Under the pieces are notes generated by a model that was given only the letters and a program-made list of their open reading frames with translations, made no database searches and was not told the DNA's origin. From positions 2,292,001 to 2,356,000 of the forward strand of contig JAYKKT010000047.1 of the NCBI GenBank assembly GCA_036023115.1: 64,000 bases of DNA, in the 5' to 3' direction. Source of the DNA: Brasenia schreberi. Lineage: Eukaryota; Streptophyta; Magnoliopsida; Nymphaeales; Cabombaceae. Of this stretch, positions 12,937-23,778 are shown one piece after another; the first letter of the stretch is position 1, and every line of letters starts with the position of its first letter. The translations under genes and the position numbers were made by a program.

Positions 12937-13112
12937 AACTTCGCTCGTGTAAGAGATCAGCCTTGCATGTTCGGTCCCAAGTCCAGAGGGTTGTGATAGG
13001 CTTTCGACAGCCAGCGTAAAACTTTGTCGGACTTACCATGGATTCTAAAAAAAAAATTCATATAACCCACCCCATTTACTATGGGAAAAGGCTTAGTTGT
13101 TGTTGTAAGACC
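12937..13112 (+). mobile_element. Miniature RTE derivative retaining only both ends
   Basis: The first ~100 bases align from end to end with the 5' end of the RTE at 2268 (shared GGCTTTCGACAGCCAGCGTA). The last ~50 bases match the RTE 3' end (CTATGGGAAAAGGCTTAG, then GTTGTTGTTG). The 3 kb between is missing. An 11 bp direct repeat ACTCACTAAGT flanks the unit at 12926-12936 and 13113-13123, so it inserted as a unit. Confidence 0.85.
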
Positions 13113-13159
13113 ACTCACTAAGTGCACCTTTAAGATATCATAAAGTTCAAGGATAAACC

Positions 13160-13265
13160 GGATTTGGTGGGATATTCCCCATTCCCCGACCCATTCGTTA
13201 AAGGTCATGAGTTTGATACATAAGGTGTACATCTTGCTTTGGACTCTCCATTGTACCAAAAGAAA
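13160..13265 (+). repeat. SINE-like repeat copy, diverged
   Basis: Contains AAAGGTCATGAGTTTGATAC and ends CTCCATTGTACCAAAAG, paralleling the end CCCCATTGTAACCAAAA of the copy at 12690. It carries a short A-rich tail. Confidence 0.45.
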
Positions 13266-14015
13266 AAAGTTGCAGTGTGTCTGAACCGAGTCATTTCATG
13301 AGTTGTATAAACCATGGATAAATTCAGTAGTTTCCATGAGCAACAAAATAACAATTCTTAAATCTTTAATAAATAAAATTACGAAATACACACATCATAT
13401 ACCTTATTTTCTATAATACTCTGCTTATTCAATACAATCTTTTGTTTTGTTTTCTTCCTTCCTCTTCTATCTTTGATACAAGAGAGTACGGAAGTCTCTT
13501 CTTACTTTCTACTTACTCTCTCTGTCAACTGTAAATTATCGAGAGTTAGTGTAGAAATGAGTTGAATCTCATCTCTCCACCATTTCTCTTTTATATCTAA
13601 TCAACCATCCAATTTGATTTTTTTCTTTTTCATTCGGTTAAGAAATGTTGTTGATTATTTTAAGATTCATTAGTTTGTCGGTTATTCGATTAAATTATTT
13701 TTCATATCGAATATAAAATCCACAATACCTAAAAGATATGAAATTGAAACTTCGAATGATTGTTGAAAGCTGTATAAAGTTGCCATAACATACGGAGTTC
13801 CATGAGAATAATACAGTAAGATCTATATTTGCGACAGAAAAAAAAGGAAAAGAATGGTGCTGGGGTATTTTATGTATTTTATAAAAAGTGTCTACGGTAA
13901 AAGGGATTTGGAAATAGTAATTATGAGAAAAAAAGGGAAAATTCACATCGATGCCCAATATTTTTGTTAATACCCAAAACGTCCGTTTCCTTGGGGAGGC
14001 TGCAAAATGTAGAAC

Positions 14016-14028
14016 TTACGTAACCGAC
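14016..14028 (+). promoter_or_regulatory. ACGT palindrome next to a DRE-like core upstream of SAMDC
   Basis: TTACGTAA at 14016-14023 is an 8 bp palindrome with the ACGT core bound by bZIP factors. It is followed directly by ACCGAC, the DRE/CRT core. Both lie about 60 bases upstream of the TATA box. SAMDC genes are often stress-responsive in plants, so the sites are plausible, but such short strings also occur by chance. Confidence 0.3.
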
Positions 14029-14079
14029 GCGATGGTGATGACATCAGCCTAACAAACATTCCCTGTATATCGGAGCACC

Positions 14080-14086
14080 TATAAAA
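14080..14086 (+). promoter_or_regulatory. TATA box of SAMDC
   Basis: TATAAAA within CACCTATAAAAGCC. It predicts a start near 14110 and a leader exon of about 170 bases ending at the donor GTGAGT at 14281. Confidence 0.75.
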
Positions 14087-14280
14087 GCCTTTGTGCTCCA
14101 CGCCTGGCGTCATAGAATCCTTTCTGGTTAGATATCCTTCGGAACCGGCGATCAACGCGCTCCTTTAGTTTCTTTGGATTCTCGTCGACCCTGGTTCCCC
14201 TCTCCTGTGGGCGTTTTGGTTAACCAGCGGATCGTTTTTACCCTTTGCAGGAGGAAAGAAGAGAAACTTGATTACTTTCC

Positions 14281-15584
14281 GTGAGTTTTCCTCCTGTTTT
14301 CTTTGCTCTTTCCGGTCTCTTTTCTTCTATATGCTGCAACTATAGCGTTGTTTTTTTTCTTTTTCTTTGGTTTTAGTTCGGATGGGTTCTCTTCGTTCGT
14401 GGAGGAAGTTTGCCTTGTCTCCCTTCTGTATGCTTGTTGGTATCGGATGAGATTGGGTATCGATTCTTTTCTTGTGCATTGTTTTCTTGTTGTTGTGAAA
14501 GGGAACAAGTGGGATTCCTTGTTGTTGTGAAAGGGAACAAGTGGGATTTCTTGTTGTTGTGAAGGGGAACAAGTGGGATTTCTTGTCGTGTTCCGTTTAC
14601 TTATATCTTTGATTAGTCATTTGGTCGCTGGGTGTCAGTTTTAGGGTTCGTGTTTTGTTTCGTTATTGTGGTTTAGGGTTATTGCGAATTTTACGGTATG
14701 CTTCCTTTTTCTATTGTTTGACAGGTGATATATTTGATTATTTTGGTTTTTGTTTTCCTTGTGAATTAGGGTTGCGATTTTTGTTCTGCTTCGTTTTTTA
14801 CTTTCTTTTGATTTTCTTTCATTGTCAATGTAATTGATAAGTTTGCTTGTGCTTTTCTCTCCCTTGTCTCACAGTCTCCTAGTTTTTATTTGCTTCGTTC
14901 TAGTTCAAAGTTCTTTTGGGAGGATCTGTTTCTTCGTCTGCTAGGTGATTTGAATCCTTGATTCGCTTTTCCGAGTTCTTTTTTCTTAACATGGATTTGT
15001 ACGTGAATATGGTCGGTTTCGTTCCTTGGAATGGAAATGAGTGTCACGGTTCTTTCGCGTCTTTGGAAGGTTTGGTGGTTGTTCCCTGTTACGTTAGCCT
15101 CTTGCAGTTACACGTGGACGAGGATGCCTTTGCAGAGTGCCTCTTTTGCTTTAGCATCATCCTTCTGGTTATTTGAGTCAATTGATGCAATGATCTGTTT
15201 TTTTTTTGGTCATCCAAGGCTATCTTCTTTGCTGATTGTTTTGTGGTTTTGTTACGGAAATATGTTCACGTCCTTAGAGTTATTGGACCGATTGCTGGAG
15301 TGATCTGCTATGCTTTTTCTTTCAGCCAAAGCATTATACTCTTCCACAATTGTTTCATGGTTCTGTTACAGAATTCTGTTCGATCATTCGAGGTTTGCCT
15401 AGCCCGGGTCCCCCTTGCTCTTGAACCTTACACGATTGCAAGTTAATTTGCCGTGATGAATAGATAAAGGCATGCTTAACTTCGTACTGAAATTTGATCT
15501 TTGGTCAACATTGGTTTCATAATGATGAGTGCTTGTATTGAAATTACTGCCTGCACTAATCTAATGTTGCTCGTCACACAGCAG
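14281..15584 (+). other. Leader intron of SAMDC with a 3 x 32 bp repeat
   Basis: The donor is TTTCC|GTGAGT at 14281. The acceptor is the CACACAG ending at 15581, or the CAG ending at 15584, just upstream of the tiny uORF. The intron is T-rich, as plant leader introns are. Three tandem 32 bp units with the core GTGAAAGGGAACAAGTGGGA start at 14487, 14519 and 14551. Long leader introns close to the promoter often raise expression in plants; that role here is inferred. Confidence 0.7.
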
Positions 15585-15593
15585 GAAGCGTGG

Positions 15594-15602
15594 ATGTTGT
15601 AA
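15594..15602 (+). CDS. Tiny uORF of SAMDC (Met-Leu-stop)
   Basis: ATG TTG TAA. The last A of its stop codon is the first A of the small uORF start (TAATG), giving the one-base overlap known for plant SAMDC mRNAs. In the known mechanism the tiny uORF lets ribosomes bypass the small uORF when polyamines are low. Confidence 0.85.
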   Translation: ML

Positions 15603-15853
15603 TGGAATTCAAGAAGAAGAAGTCCAGCAGTAGTCCTTCTATGTGTGGAGTTCCCCTAGGCTACACAATTGAAGACGTTCGGCCAAACGGTGAAATCAAG
15701 AAGTTCAAATCTGCTGCATACTCCAACGTATGTGCCTTTGTTCTTTAGGAATTTGTATTCGATTACTCCTACATGGCAAATCCGGCCTTTACTTCTGTCC
15801 ATTTCTTATTTCTGTTTTTCCTCTCTTTGCAGTGTGTGAAGCAGCCATCCTGA
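15602..15853 (+). CDS. Conserved small uORF of SAMDC (48 residues, spliced)
   Basis: Exon 15602-15727 gives 42 codons, then a 105 bp intron (GTATGT...TTGCAG), then exon 15833-15853 adds six residues and TGA. The peptide begins MEFKKKKSSSS, contains the conserved PLGYTIEDVRPNGEIKKF core and ends AAYSN-CVKQPS. That matches the plant AdoMetDC uORF peptide, which stalls ribosomes and represses the main ORF when polyamines are abundant. The intron position before the Cys is the one usual for these genes. The stop lies about 200 bases upstream of the main start. Confidence 0.95.
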
Positions 15854-16049
15854 CATCCCCAACATCAGCTGCTGTTGAGTAGAGTAGCAGCAGTTTTTCT
15901 TCCTTCCCGTTCCATACGGATAAGACTGTTCGTCTCCTTGTCCGGAAAGAAACCATTTTGTTATATCGTCTTCCCCATATCACTGGGTCTTTTGGACAGT
16001 CTGCCGGGTGAAGTCGTGAAGATCTGACAATCGTGATCTACCTCCGCTA

Positions 16050-17123
16050 ATGGCTACTATGGGCTTTGAAGGCTTCGAAAAGAGGCTGGAAATAACTTTC
16101 TCTACGCCACCTCTCTTTGCTCAAGCCGAAGGGAAGGGTCTCAGGGCTCTTTCACGTGCACAGATCAATGAGTTCCTCTCTGCAGCCGAATGCACCATCG
16201 TGGACAATCTGTGCAACGATTTCCTAGATTCCTATGTCCTGTCAGAATCCAGTCTCTTCGTTTATCCTTGTAGGATCATTATCAAAACCTGTGGGGCTAC
16301 TAAGCTCTTGCGCTCGATTCCTATCATATTGAAGCATGCTGATGCCGTGTCCCTGTCACCCATCTCTGTTAAATATTCACGAGGGTCTTTCAATTTTCCA
16401 ACGAATCAGCCTTATCCACACACCAGTTTCGATGAAGAAGTCGCTGTGCTTGAGAGCCATTTCGCCAAATTGTTTGCCAAGCCCGGGGATACCATTATTA
16501 TCAAAGGTGGCAAGCTTTCTCGGGACTGGCATGTTTATTGGTCCTCCTTAGGGAACGCAACTTTACTGCCCATTACGGTGGAAATGTGCATGACCAATCT
16601 TGATATAGATCGTGCGTCTTTGTTCTATAAGAAACCAGCCAAGTCGATGACTGATTCTTCTGGGATTGCCAGCATCCTCCCTGGGTTTGATATCAACGAC
16701 TTTGAGTTCGAGCCATGTGGATATTCTATGAATTCGATTCATGAGAAGGCTCTGTCAACTATTCATGTTACTCCGGAGGAGGGTTTCAGTTATGCCAGCT
16801 TCGAATTTGTGGACAGCGAAGGCCTTAAGATGGTAAATAGTGCAGCAGGATTGGAGGTGTTGATCGGCCGTGTGCTCAACTGTTTTGTGCCTGGAGAATT
16901 CTCGGTAGCCATTCATTGCGACTATGGCAGCTTGATGGCGATGTTGCCGATGACTATCTGGTTGTTCGGTTATGCATGCGAGAAGTTTGTCGTACAAGAA
17001 CTCACCGGTGGTGGGTGCCTGATATACCTGTGTTACTCTGCAAGTGGAAAGAGTGGACGTGGGAGTCCTACATCGATTCTTAATCAGTGGATTGATGTCA
17101 CTGGAGGAGGAGAGTTGCAGTGA
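16050..17123 (+). CDS. SAMDC: S-adenosylmethionine decarboxylase proenzyme
   Basis: 357 codons without intron, the normal length for plant AdoMetDC. The enzyme decarboxylates SAM to the aminopropyl donor used for spermidine and spermine synthesis, in the cytosol. The N-terminus GFEGFEKRLEITF carries the conserved acidic residues. YVLSESSLFVYP (residues 62-73) is the self-cleavage region: the chain should break between Glu66 and Ser67, with Ser67 becoming the pyruvoyl group. CGATKLL (from Cys81) is the conserved catalytic cysteine region. A PEST-like stretch follows around TNQPYPHTSFDEEVAVLE. All key residues are present, so the protein looks functional. The start follows the two uORFs and is the first long frame; translation is likely under uORF control. 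Confidence 0.98.
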   Translation: MATMGFEGFEKRLEITFSTPPLFAQAEGKGLRALSRAQINEFLSAAECTIVDNLCNDFLDSYVLSESSLFVYPCRIIIKTCGATKLLRSIPIILKHADAVSLSPISVKYSRGSFNFPTNQPYPHTSFDEEVAVLESHFAKLFAKPGDTIIIKGGKLSRDWHVYWSSLGNATLLPITVEMCMTNLDIDRASLFYKKPAKSMTDSSGIASILPGFDINDFEFEPCGYSMNSIHEKALSTIHVTPEEGFSYASFEFVDSEGLKMVNSAAGLEVLIGRVLNCFVPGEFSVAIHCDYGSLMAMLPMTIWLFGYACEKFVVQELTGGGCLIYLCYSASGKSGRGSPTSILNQWIDVTGGGELQ

Positions 17124-17486
17124 TACTGAAGCACCCTTTCTGCTCCAGCAAGATGCAGGTGGGTGAATGGAACATGAATAGTGCCGCGTGATGCTCCGGA
17201 CTAGGATGACAAGCAGTATATAGCGTTGCTGTAGTCTGCCATTATTGAGTCTTTGGTTTGCAGTTATCTGGTCTTTTTTTGGTAACAAAGAATGAATAAG
17301 CTGAGCTTCCTTTTTATTCACAGAAGGTGTTTCCTTGTCATCACTAGATGATGATTAAGACGGAGGAAGTTCTGGTTGAGTGTCTAGTGGTGTTCTCTTA
17401 CTGCTGCGTTATATATTTTTGGTTTGCGTCGATATTTATGGTTTTGATGATATTTGAAAACTGGTTTGCATCCTTGTTGTTGGGAC

Positions 17487-17523
<37 letters not shown>

Positions 17524-18838
17524 AACAGTTGCCTGAAATAAAAGTTCTTATTCATGCCCAGGTCATATTCGAGTTGACCTGCTTTTATGACACCACAATC
17601 TAAGGGGAGAGTTGGCGTCGTACCTAGGTCATGAACATGAGCTGCAAAACCTATTCTCTGGTACTATAATACTTAGGTGACGAACACGATCATAAGAGTC
17701 TACTCATATCACCAAACTACATGAAAAGAAAAGGGTTTTCGGGTTAATCTGTTTCTTACCTAACATGACAAACCCATCCTTTTGGGCACAAGGTGACGTT
17801 ATACGGCCTCCAGGATTGGAACCCCAGGTTCTATCATGCTCCCTTGAATTTGCTTACCTTGATATGACTCAAACGAAAGATTCATGGGTTGGATTCGTGT
17901 CCTAGCAGCATCTTAATCTGATTCGAGTGGATGAAGGGTTCAAGCGTGTTGGTTCAGGTTGGGTTTGTTCGGACCCGCCTGTCTTTCAATCAGGTCTAAT
18001 ATGCAGCACCCCAAACCCACTTTAGTTCCGGTTTAATACTGCAAACTCGATTCCAGCAGCTTACCCTTAGGGGTAGGCTACCTGGTGACCTCATAAACAA
18101 TGTAAAAGTTGCATGTCTATTTTTCTACTGTATGCCAACACCCTATTTGGTTACATGTTGCGAATCGGCCTAAGTTCTAAGTTCCAGTTCCGTAGACCCA
18201 GGCCGAATCATTCAAAATGAGCAAACATCAACCCGTGGAACGAAATGCAGCTCAGGTGACAAAGAACAGACATCCAGGTGTCATACCTTCCCCCTTAATA
18301 TGATCTCTTGGGGGAAGATCAGCAGCAACTTCTTTCAATATGATCACAACCCGAAAGTTCATGTTTGTGTATGTCCAAAATAACAAGGAAAAACTATGTT
18401 AGAGCTAACCTGTTCTCACACAAACCCAATAACATAAATGTTACTCGAAACATAAATTGCTGACGGTAAAATATCCAACACAAACCCCAATAAAGTCCAT
18501 CTTTGTGTGTCAATAAAATGACAGCTTCAAGTCATGTCGTCCCTAGTGCATGCATCAAGTATTCATCAACGAAGTTTGTGAGATTTTGAAGGCTCTGTCA
18601 AGAAGACACAGGTTCAATATTCCTTCCTTTTATTTTGTTTTGAGACTAGCCACAGCTTCATCGTTTGACATAGCTGCCATTCTACAATGTACAGTTTTAC
18701 CATTATTGAGAACAAAGGTCTCGACATACACCATGCTGATGATATGCAGGTAGCCTGACTGCACAAATACAAAGTACCTTGACAATAAATCCACAGAGAA
18801 ATAAGCCCCTACTGGGACAGTTAGATCTCTATTTATTA
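17124..18838. other. Convergent intergenic region SAMDC-HHP
   Basis: SAMDC 3' untranslated sequence probably runs to about 17330-17400. A (CT)n tract lies at 17491-17520. Further on there is low-copy-looking sequence with one SINE-like box B string on the minus strand near 17800. No gene recognised. Confidence 0.6.
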
Positions 18839-19563
18839 CTAGCACCCATGGGTGTCTCGCCATCTGAGATAAATCAGTCCGGCGCGATAATGTGTATATG
18901 CGCCTGCCACGACCAGCAAGTGAAACAATTGATGGCTATGTCCAGCAATGTCGAACTTACCAGGCATCCATCTTTCTGGAATTCTAGTGGCATAAACCAG
19001 AGCTCCGACACCATAGAGGACACCCATTAGAATCTCATATCCTGTTGTGTGGATCGCTTCAGGCTGGTTCCAATGAATTACCAACTTGTGCAAGATGGGA
19101 GCGACACCGGACATGCCCATGCCAAAGAAGAGCCGTGCCCTGATGCTTCGGTATTCTGGCTTCTGAAAAACTGGCATCAACGATACTATCACAGTTGCGA
19201 TACCAAGAATGGTAATGAAGCCCAAGTATAAATTACAGAAGAAGGGATTGCACATGAAGGAATAGTATACTGGAGGATAGAATGATGTGGAGATGAGGGC
19301 AGCAATGCCAGCATAGTCGAGTCTCAGCATGATATATGAAAGGCGCTCTGAGTGGCACGAAAGGAGGTGGCATGTGCTGCTCGCAAGAAGGCAGAACATG
19401 GCTCCTCCAAGGAACGCGAAGAATGGCCATCGTGTTATAGGCCTCACCAGCAACGGAGCAATTATGTTTGCGAGCTCTTCTTTTACACTATTCTGCACAA
19501 GCCATGCATGAAAGACAGACCATCAAGCAGAACTGAATTCATTATGTTTCTTCCAAGATGAGA

Positions 19564-19627
<64 letters not shown>

Positions 19628-22600
19628 TAATCAGATCTAACCATGGACTTTCAAGGGAAAAAACAAAATTATCAGTTACAGAAATACTAATTAACATGTC
19701 TTTTTGTTAAATGCAAAAGATAAGATTATCAAGAGTCGAATCTCACAGATGAGCATTGACTAGATAGCTACAGATACAAGCAATACGAATACTGCAGGTG
19801 ATTTTAGATGGGTTATTTAAGATTTATAGTTTGATAGACAGTAAAAAAAGCTCCACACTCCACAGAAGGTGAACAGAGGAATTTCTTCAGAAAGTATTAG
19901 CTCTATGGTGCCCACACAAAGGAAGAAAAGATAGCAGCAAAGTAGAACAGAACTCTCAAATAAATGTTTATCATTCATGATGCTAGCATTTTATGAAAAA
20001 GAGGATTGTTGGAGTTAACAAGCTCGTAGTTGCATTATCCATGGACGGCACTGTGGCATGCACTTATTTGGGAATTTTATCCATTATGCTGGTTGTTGCA
20101 TTCTTCAAATCCTTATTTATATGTTAACTCTTTCAGCAGTTGGATCGGTTTATACCCAGATGTTTCTAGACACTGATCTCACGATGTCCAAAAGTATGTA
20201 CTTCGGGGAACAAACTAAGAAGGAAGAAAAAGAATGGCAACATTCTGCCTTTAGTCTCGGCGTCTTGGCTTAGGGGTATTTTGCAATCTCTCTCCTTCAA
20301 ATTGAAGTTAGAATTTCTAAAGGGACTATGATAATTCAATTCCTTAGTATCATTTCTTAACTAGTTTTTTGCAGCAATCACATCTTTTTCATTTTTGGGT
20401 TTACTATAGATTACTAGGGCCAGCATGCCAAACAAGTTTAGATTGGGTTAGTTTGTGGAACATTTACGTGCAGTTCCAATTTAGGATCATCATGACCTCT
20501 AGATCTACTAAACATAAGTTGAAGTTAAGCTTGAGACCGCACATTTCATGCACTTCTCAGATGCACATTTGCAGGAGTCTGGGGGATGTCTGAACCCAGA
20601 AGCTGTTAAAGGGGAAGATATCAACATGCACTTAAACTGATTACATTTCTCTAGTTCCTTAGTACCTTTCTTATCTGATGAGAAACTCTTCATATTGTGA
20701 AAGGTGACAAAACTTAAAGTGATATCTTTGGAACTACTAGCAATTGCACCTACTCCTTATCAAGATTGATCACCAAAAGATACTTCAACTCTTCAAAGTC
20801 CATGTCATCATATGAAAGCCTCAGGCAAGTGCATTAATTTTCCTGTAATGACAATATCATCTGTTGCGCGTTTGTTGTTCCGATAAACACTCAACAGTTG
20901 ATTGCTAATGTAGGACATTTTTTCTCCTTCTATTTGTCATAAGAACTTCAAAACTAGATTTGCTGCACTTTAAGGCATAAATGACAAGAATGTGACTGGA
21001 GTAAATATTTAGGTGACCACAGTACAAAGTTTCACGATTATTGAGGTTAGACACTAATGAAAGCTCAGAGTGAACTATATGTTTCTAGGGGTTGGACACT
21101 AGTAAGGCTCACAGTGGGTTCTATATTTGTTAACAACCAATCCAGTGAAAAACAGAATTGTTTCTTGTGGGAGATTGACGATCCATTCATTCTCAAGTGC
21201 AAGATTGGACTAAGAAAGAAGTTTATAAGGAAAGAAAATGGAGAATGAAAGATCTTACACAAGTAAAATGGATAAAAGATGAGGAACAAATACCTGTTAT
21301 AAGTGACAAGATCACGTAGAGATAGAATTTATTTTCATGATCCTTTTAGTGAGTGTAAATACTCAAATCAGCTTGGGGCCAGCTTATAAGATGCTCAAAT
21401 CATATTATCTATCAGCCCATTCAATAGAAAGAAGTGAAGAGACTCTTAAATTTATCCAATCTATTAAATTCTTGGTGCCAAAGAATATTCTCATAGAAAT
21501 CTAGAAAGTGTTGACAGGGGCAGACATCACTTTTTTTACAAAATAACTTAATCTTATATGGAAGAAAAAAAGGATGCCGAGGAAATGAAGAGCATAGCAA
21601 CCCATATACAAGAAATAAAGGAGATCTTCAATCGTTTGTCAACTCAAAGTCTCAAATCATGATATATACCATGCAACAACACAAAAGGGTAGAGAAGATT
21701 GAATATCTAGTGTAAGGGAGAACCAGTTTGACTTTATGCTAAGAATATCTATTATATTCATTTATTAAAATGTTAAATGGAACACTTTAAGGATAAGAAG
21801 AAAAATTGCATACATGGTATTCATTAATTTAGAGAAGATTATGACTCTGTAATTAAAAGATATTCTTTTGATAACCTTTGGGAAGAAACGAGTAGCTCTT
21901 TTGTCACTAATCTTGTAAAAGAATGCATAATGGAGCAAAGCCTACATTATGATTCATTAGAGGATAACTAATATCTTTGGTGTTAATATTGAATTGCACA
22001 AAGGGCCACTACCAAGTCCATATCTCTTCACTATGAATATGGAAGAACTAAACAAGTACATTGAATATGAAGCACCTTGATGCATTTTTTCAGATAGCAT
22101 TGTATTGGTGGGTAAGATGAAGGTGTTGACAAAAAGCTCACACTATGGAGAAACCTCGGAGTTGCCACAGAAAGGCCTAATGTATGTTGACTAAAATGGA
22201 GAAGTATATGCGATGTTCTTTGTGCAAAAAGATATCACTCATATGAAAAGGTACATATTATAAAAACCAGTAATGCTTATGGTGCAAAGTCTTGGGCATT
22301 TGGAAATAAGGATGTTGAGATAGTGAAAGAAAGTTGTTAAGTGAATCTATGACCACAAAATGGAAAACAAGATCCGTAATGAACCTATTTAGAAAAGTTG
22401 GTGTTCCGCAGCTGGAAGATAGAAAAGAAAGGCACGCATAGTTTGGTTTGAACATTTTGAGAAGAAGCCAAGCAGAGCTCCAGTGAGAAGGTGTGAGAAA
22501 GTAGAGTCAAAGACATCAAAAAGGCAAAGAAAGCCCTCGGAAGTGTTGGAAGAAAAAACAGAGCATGAACAACCCATGTTTGCACAAGATTGAACACAAT

Positions 22601-23778
22601 AGCAACTATTTGTTAGTCGAATAGAGTTACATAAAAATTGCAAACCTGCTTCGGCTTTATACAGAGATATAGAGTATATATCAGTGATGTTAATGTGAAA
22701 TTACAAATAAGAATCAAAAGCTAGGATAGACAAGGTACGGTTAATTCGCTATAAGAAATAGAACCCGAATTCTGTCATAATCCAAACTATTATGTACAAC
22801 ATGAGAAACAGCACTCCCTCGGCAACAAGAAATAAAAAAACAAAACCTTTTTAAACACAAATCATGAAGGTCCTAAATTACACCAGCTGGTTGTATACAA
22901 CAAAAATGAACCGCAAATATAGTACCCATAACCAAAGAACTGAAGAAAAACACACAAGGACACTAAGGCACAAGAATCATTCTTTCACCGACACAAAGCA
23001 AGTATGAATAAATGGTTTTACCAAGGAAAAAAATTATAATCGAACCCAGAAATCAAAACCATCAAACTGGAAATGCAATTACCAGAACGCAAACGTCCGT
23101 GTGATTGGAGCTGGACAAGCTATGAGGCAAGCAATTCGTGAGAAGCTCAATAACGTGCCAACCAGGCAAGGCATAGAGGATGTCCATCGACGGCAAAGCC
23201 GTCTTTACCTCATCCCGCACCCTCTGCAGGTCGGACATGTGCGGCATCGAAGGCAAAGAAGTCATCAACTCCGAGTGCACTCTGTGAAGTCTAGCCCTTG
23301 TCAAAACTTCCTGCAAATGACGAAGATCAACCACCTTGGGCACCTTCATTGCAGTGTAAACCGTCAAGCAAAGGAATAACAAAAACCCCACCAAATGCCT
23401 ACAAAACAAAGCAAAGCAATCACCGTCAGAACAAGACTGAAGCTCCCCAAAATCAATTTGGAAACATCATTTTTCCTCGTCTTTTCCAAGTTGGTGTTCG
23501 TTTTCTTACGTCCAGACGTTGAGGGTCTCGTTGTGAATGGTGAAGATGCTAAGCAAAATCTGTTTGAGTGGCCATTCTGAACGGTAATAACCAAGAATGA
23601 ATTCATTGTCTTTGAGATAAGCGGGCAACGAATGGTACTCCACCAATTGATATTTCACCTTCTTCCACAGCTTCTTTCCCTTCGAATCACTCTTTCCCTT
23701 CGAGCAATTCTTGCATTCTTCCATCAAAGAATGGTTCTTCTCGGTGATGATACCACGGGAGTCGCAACCTCCGCTCAT
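18839..23778 (-). CDS. HHP: Heptahelical transmembrane protein (adiponectin receptor-like, PAQR family)
   Basis: Three coding exons: 23778-23510, 23398-23083 and 19492-18839, giving 412 residues. The exon 1/2 join splits a Thr codon (AC|G); the exon 2/3 join is phase 0 (CTG|GTAATT donor, TGTGCAG acceptor). Exon 1 encodes the plant HHP N-terminus with YQLVEYHSLPAYLKDNE and the SEWPLKQILLSIFTIHNETLN block. Exon 2 supplies the first membrane helix (HLVGFLLFLCLTVYTAM) and a long loop. Exon 3 supplies the remaining helices with LASSTCHLLSCHSERLSYI, RLDYAGIAALI and HSHQLFHLLVVAGA. Ser233/His237 and His382/His386 match the family zinc-site residues. The family is linked to sugar and hormone signalling in plants. 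The substrate is unknown, and I cannot say which paralogue this is. Confidence 0.95.
19566..19626. repeat. (TA)n(GA)n compound microsatellite
   Basis: TA repeats from 19566 pass directly into GA repeats ending at about 19626, just inside intron 2 of the HHP gene and about 70 bases from its exon 3 acceptor. Confidence 0.95.
21370..22620 (+). mobile_element. Old, degenerate RTE LINE remnant in HHP intron 2
   Basis: No frame is open, but blocks line up in order with the RTE at 2268: a match to the [17 protein letters not shown] region at about 21575, the VPW-MLFADD region at about 22070-22110 (DKKLTLWRN), and the [11 protein letters not shown] region at about 22370-22400. It is far more diverged than the other copies, so it represents an older insertion or another RTE lineage. 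It sits antisense to the gene and helps explain the 3.6 kb intron. Confidence 0.75.

Larger units (their letters stand above)
10420..14079. other. Intergenic region between divergent MRS2 and SAMDC
   Basis: No gene recognised. It holds a GGTT/AACC-rich element (about 10975-11240), SINE-like copies (11390-11640, 12690-12815, 13160-13265), a tandem duplication with compound microsatellites (11889-12295) and a miniature RTE derivative (12937-13112). Short ORFs here look like chance. Confidence 0.7.

Noticed and set aside
16755..17321. 188-codon minus-strand ORF
   Set aside because: Antisense shadow of the SAMDC coding region.
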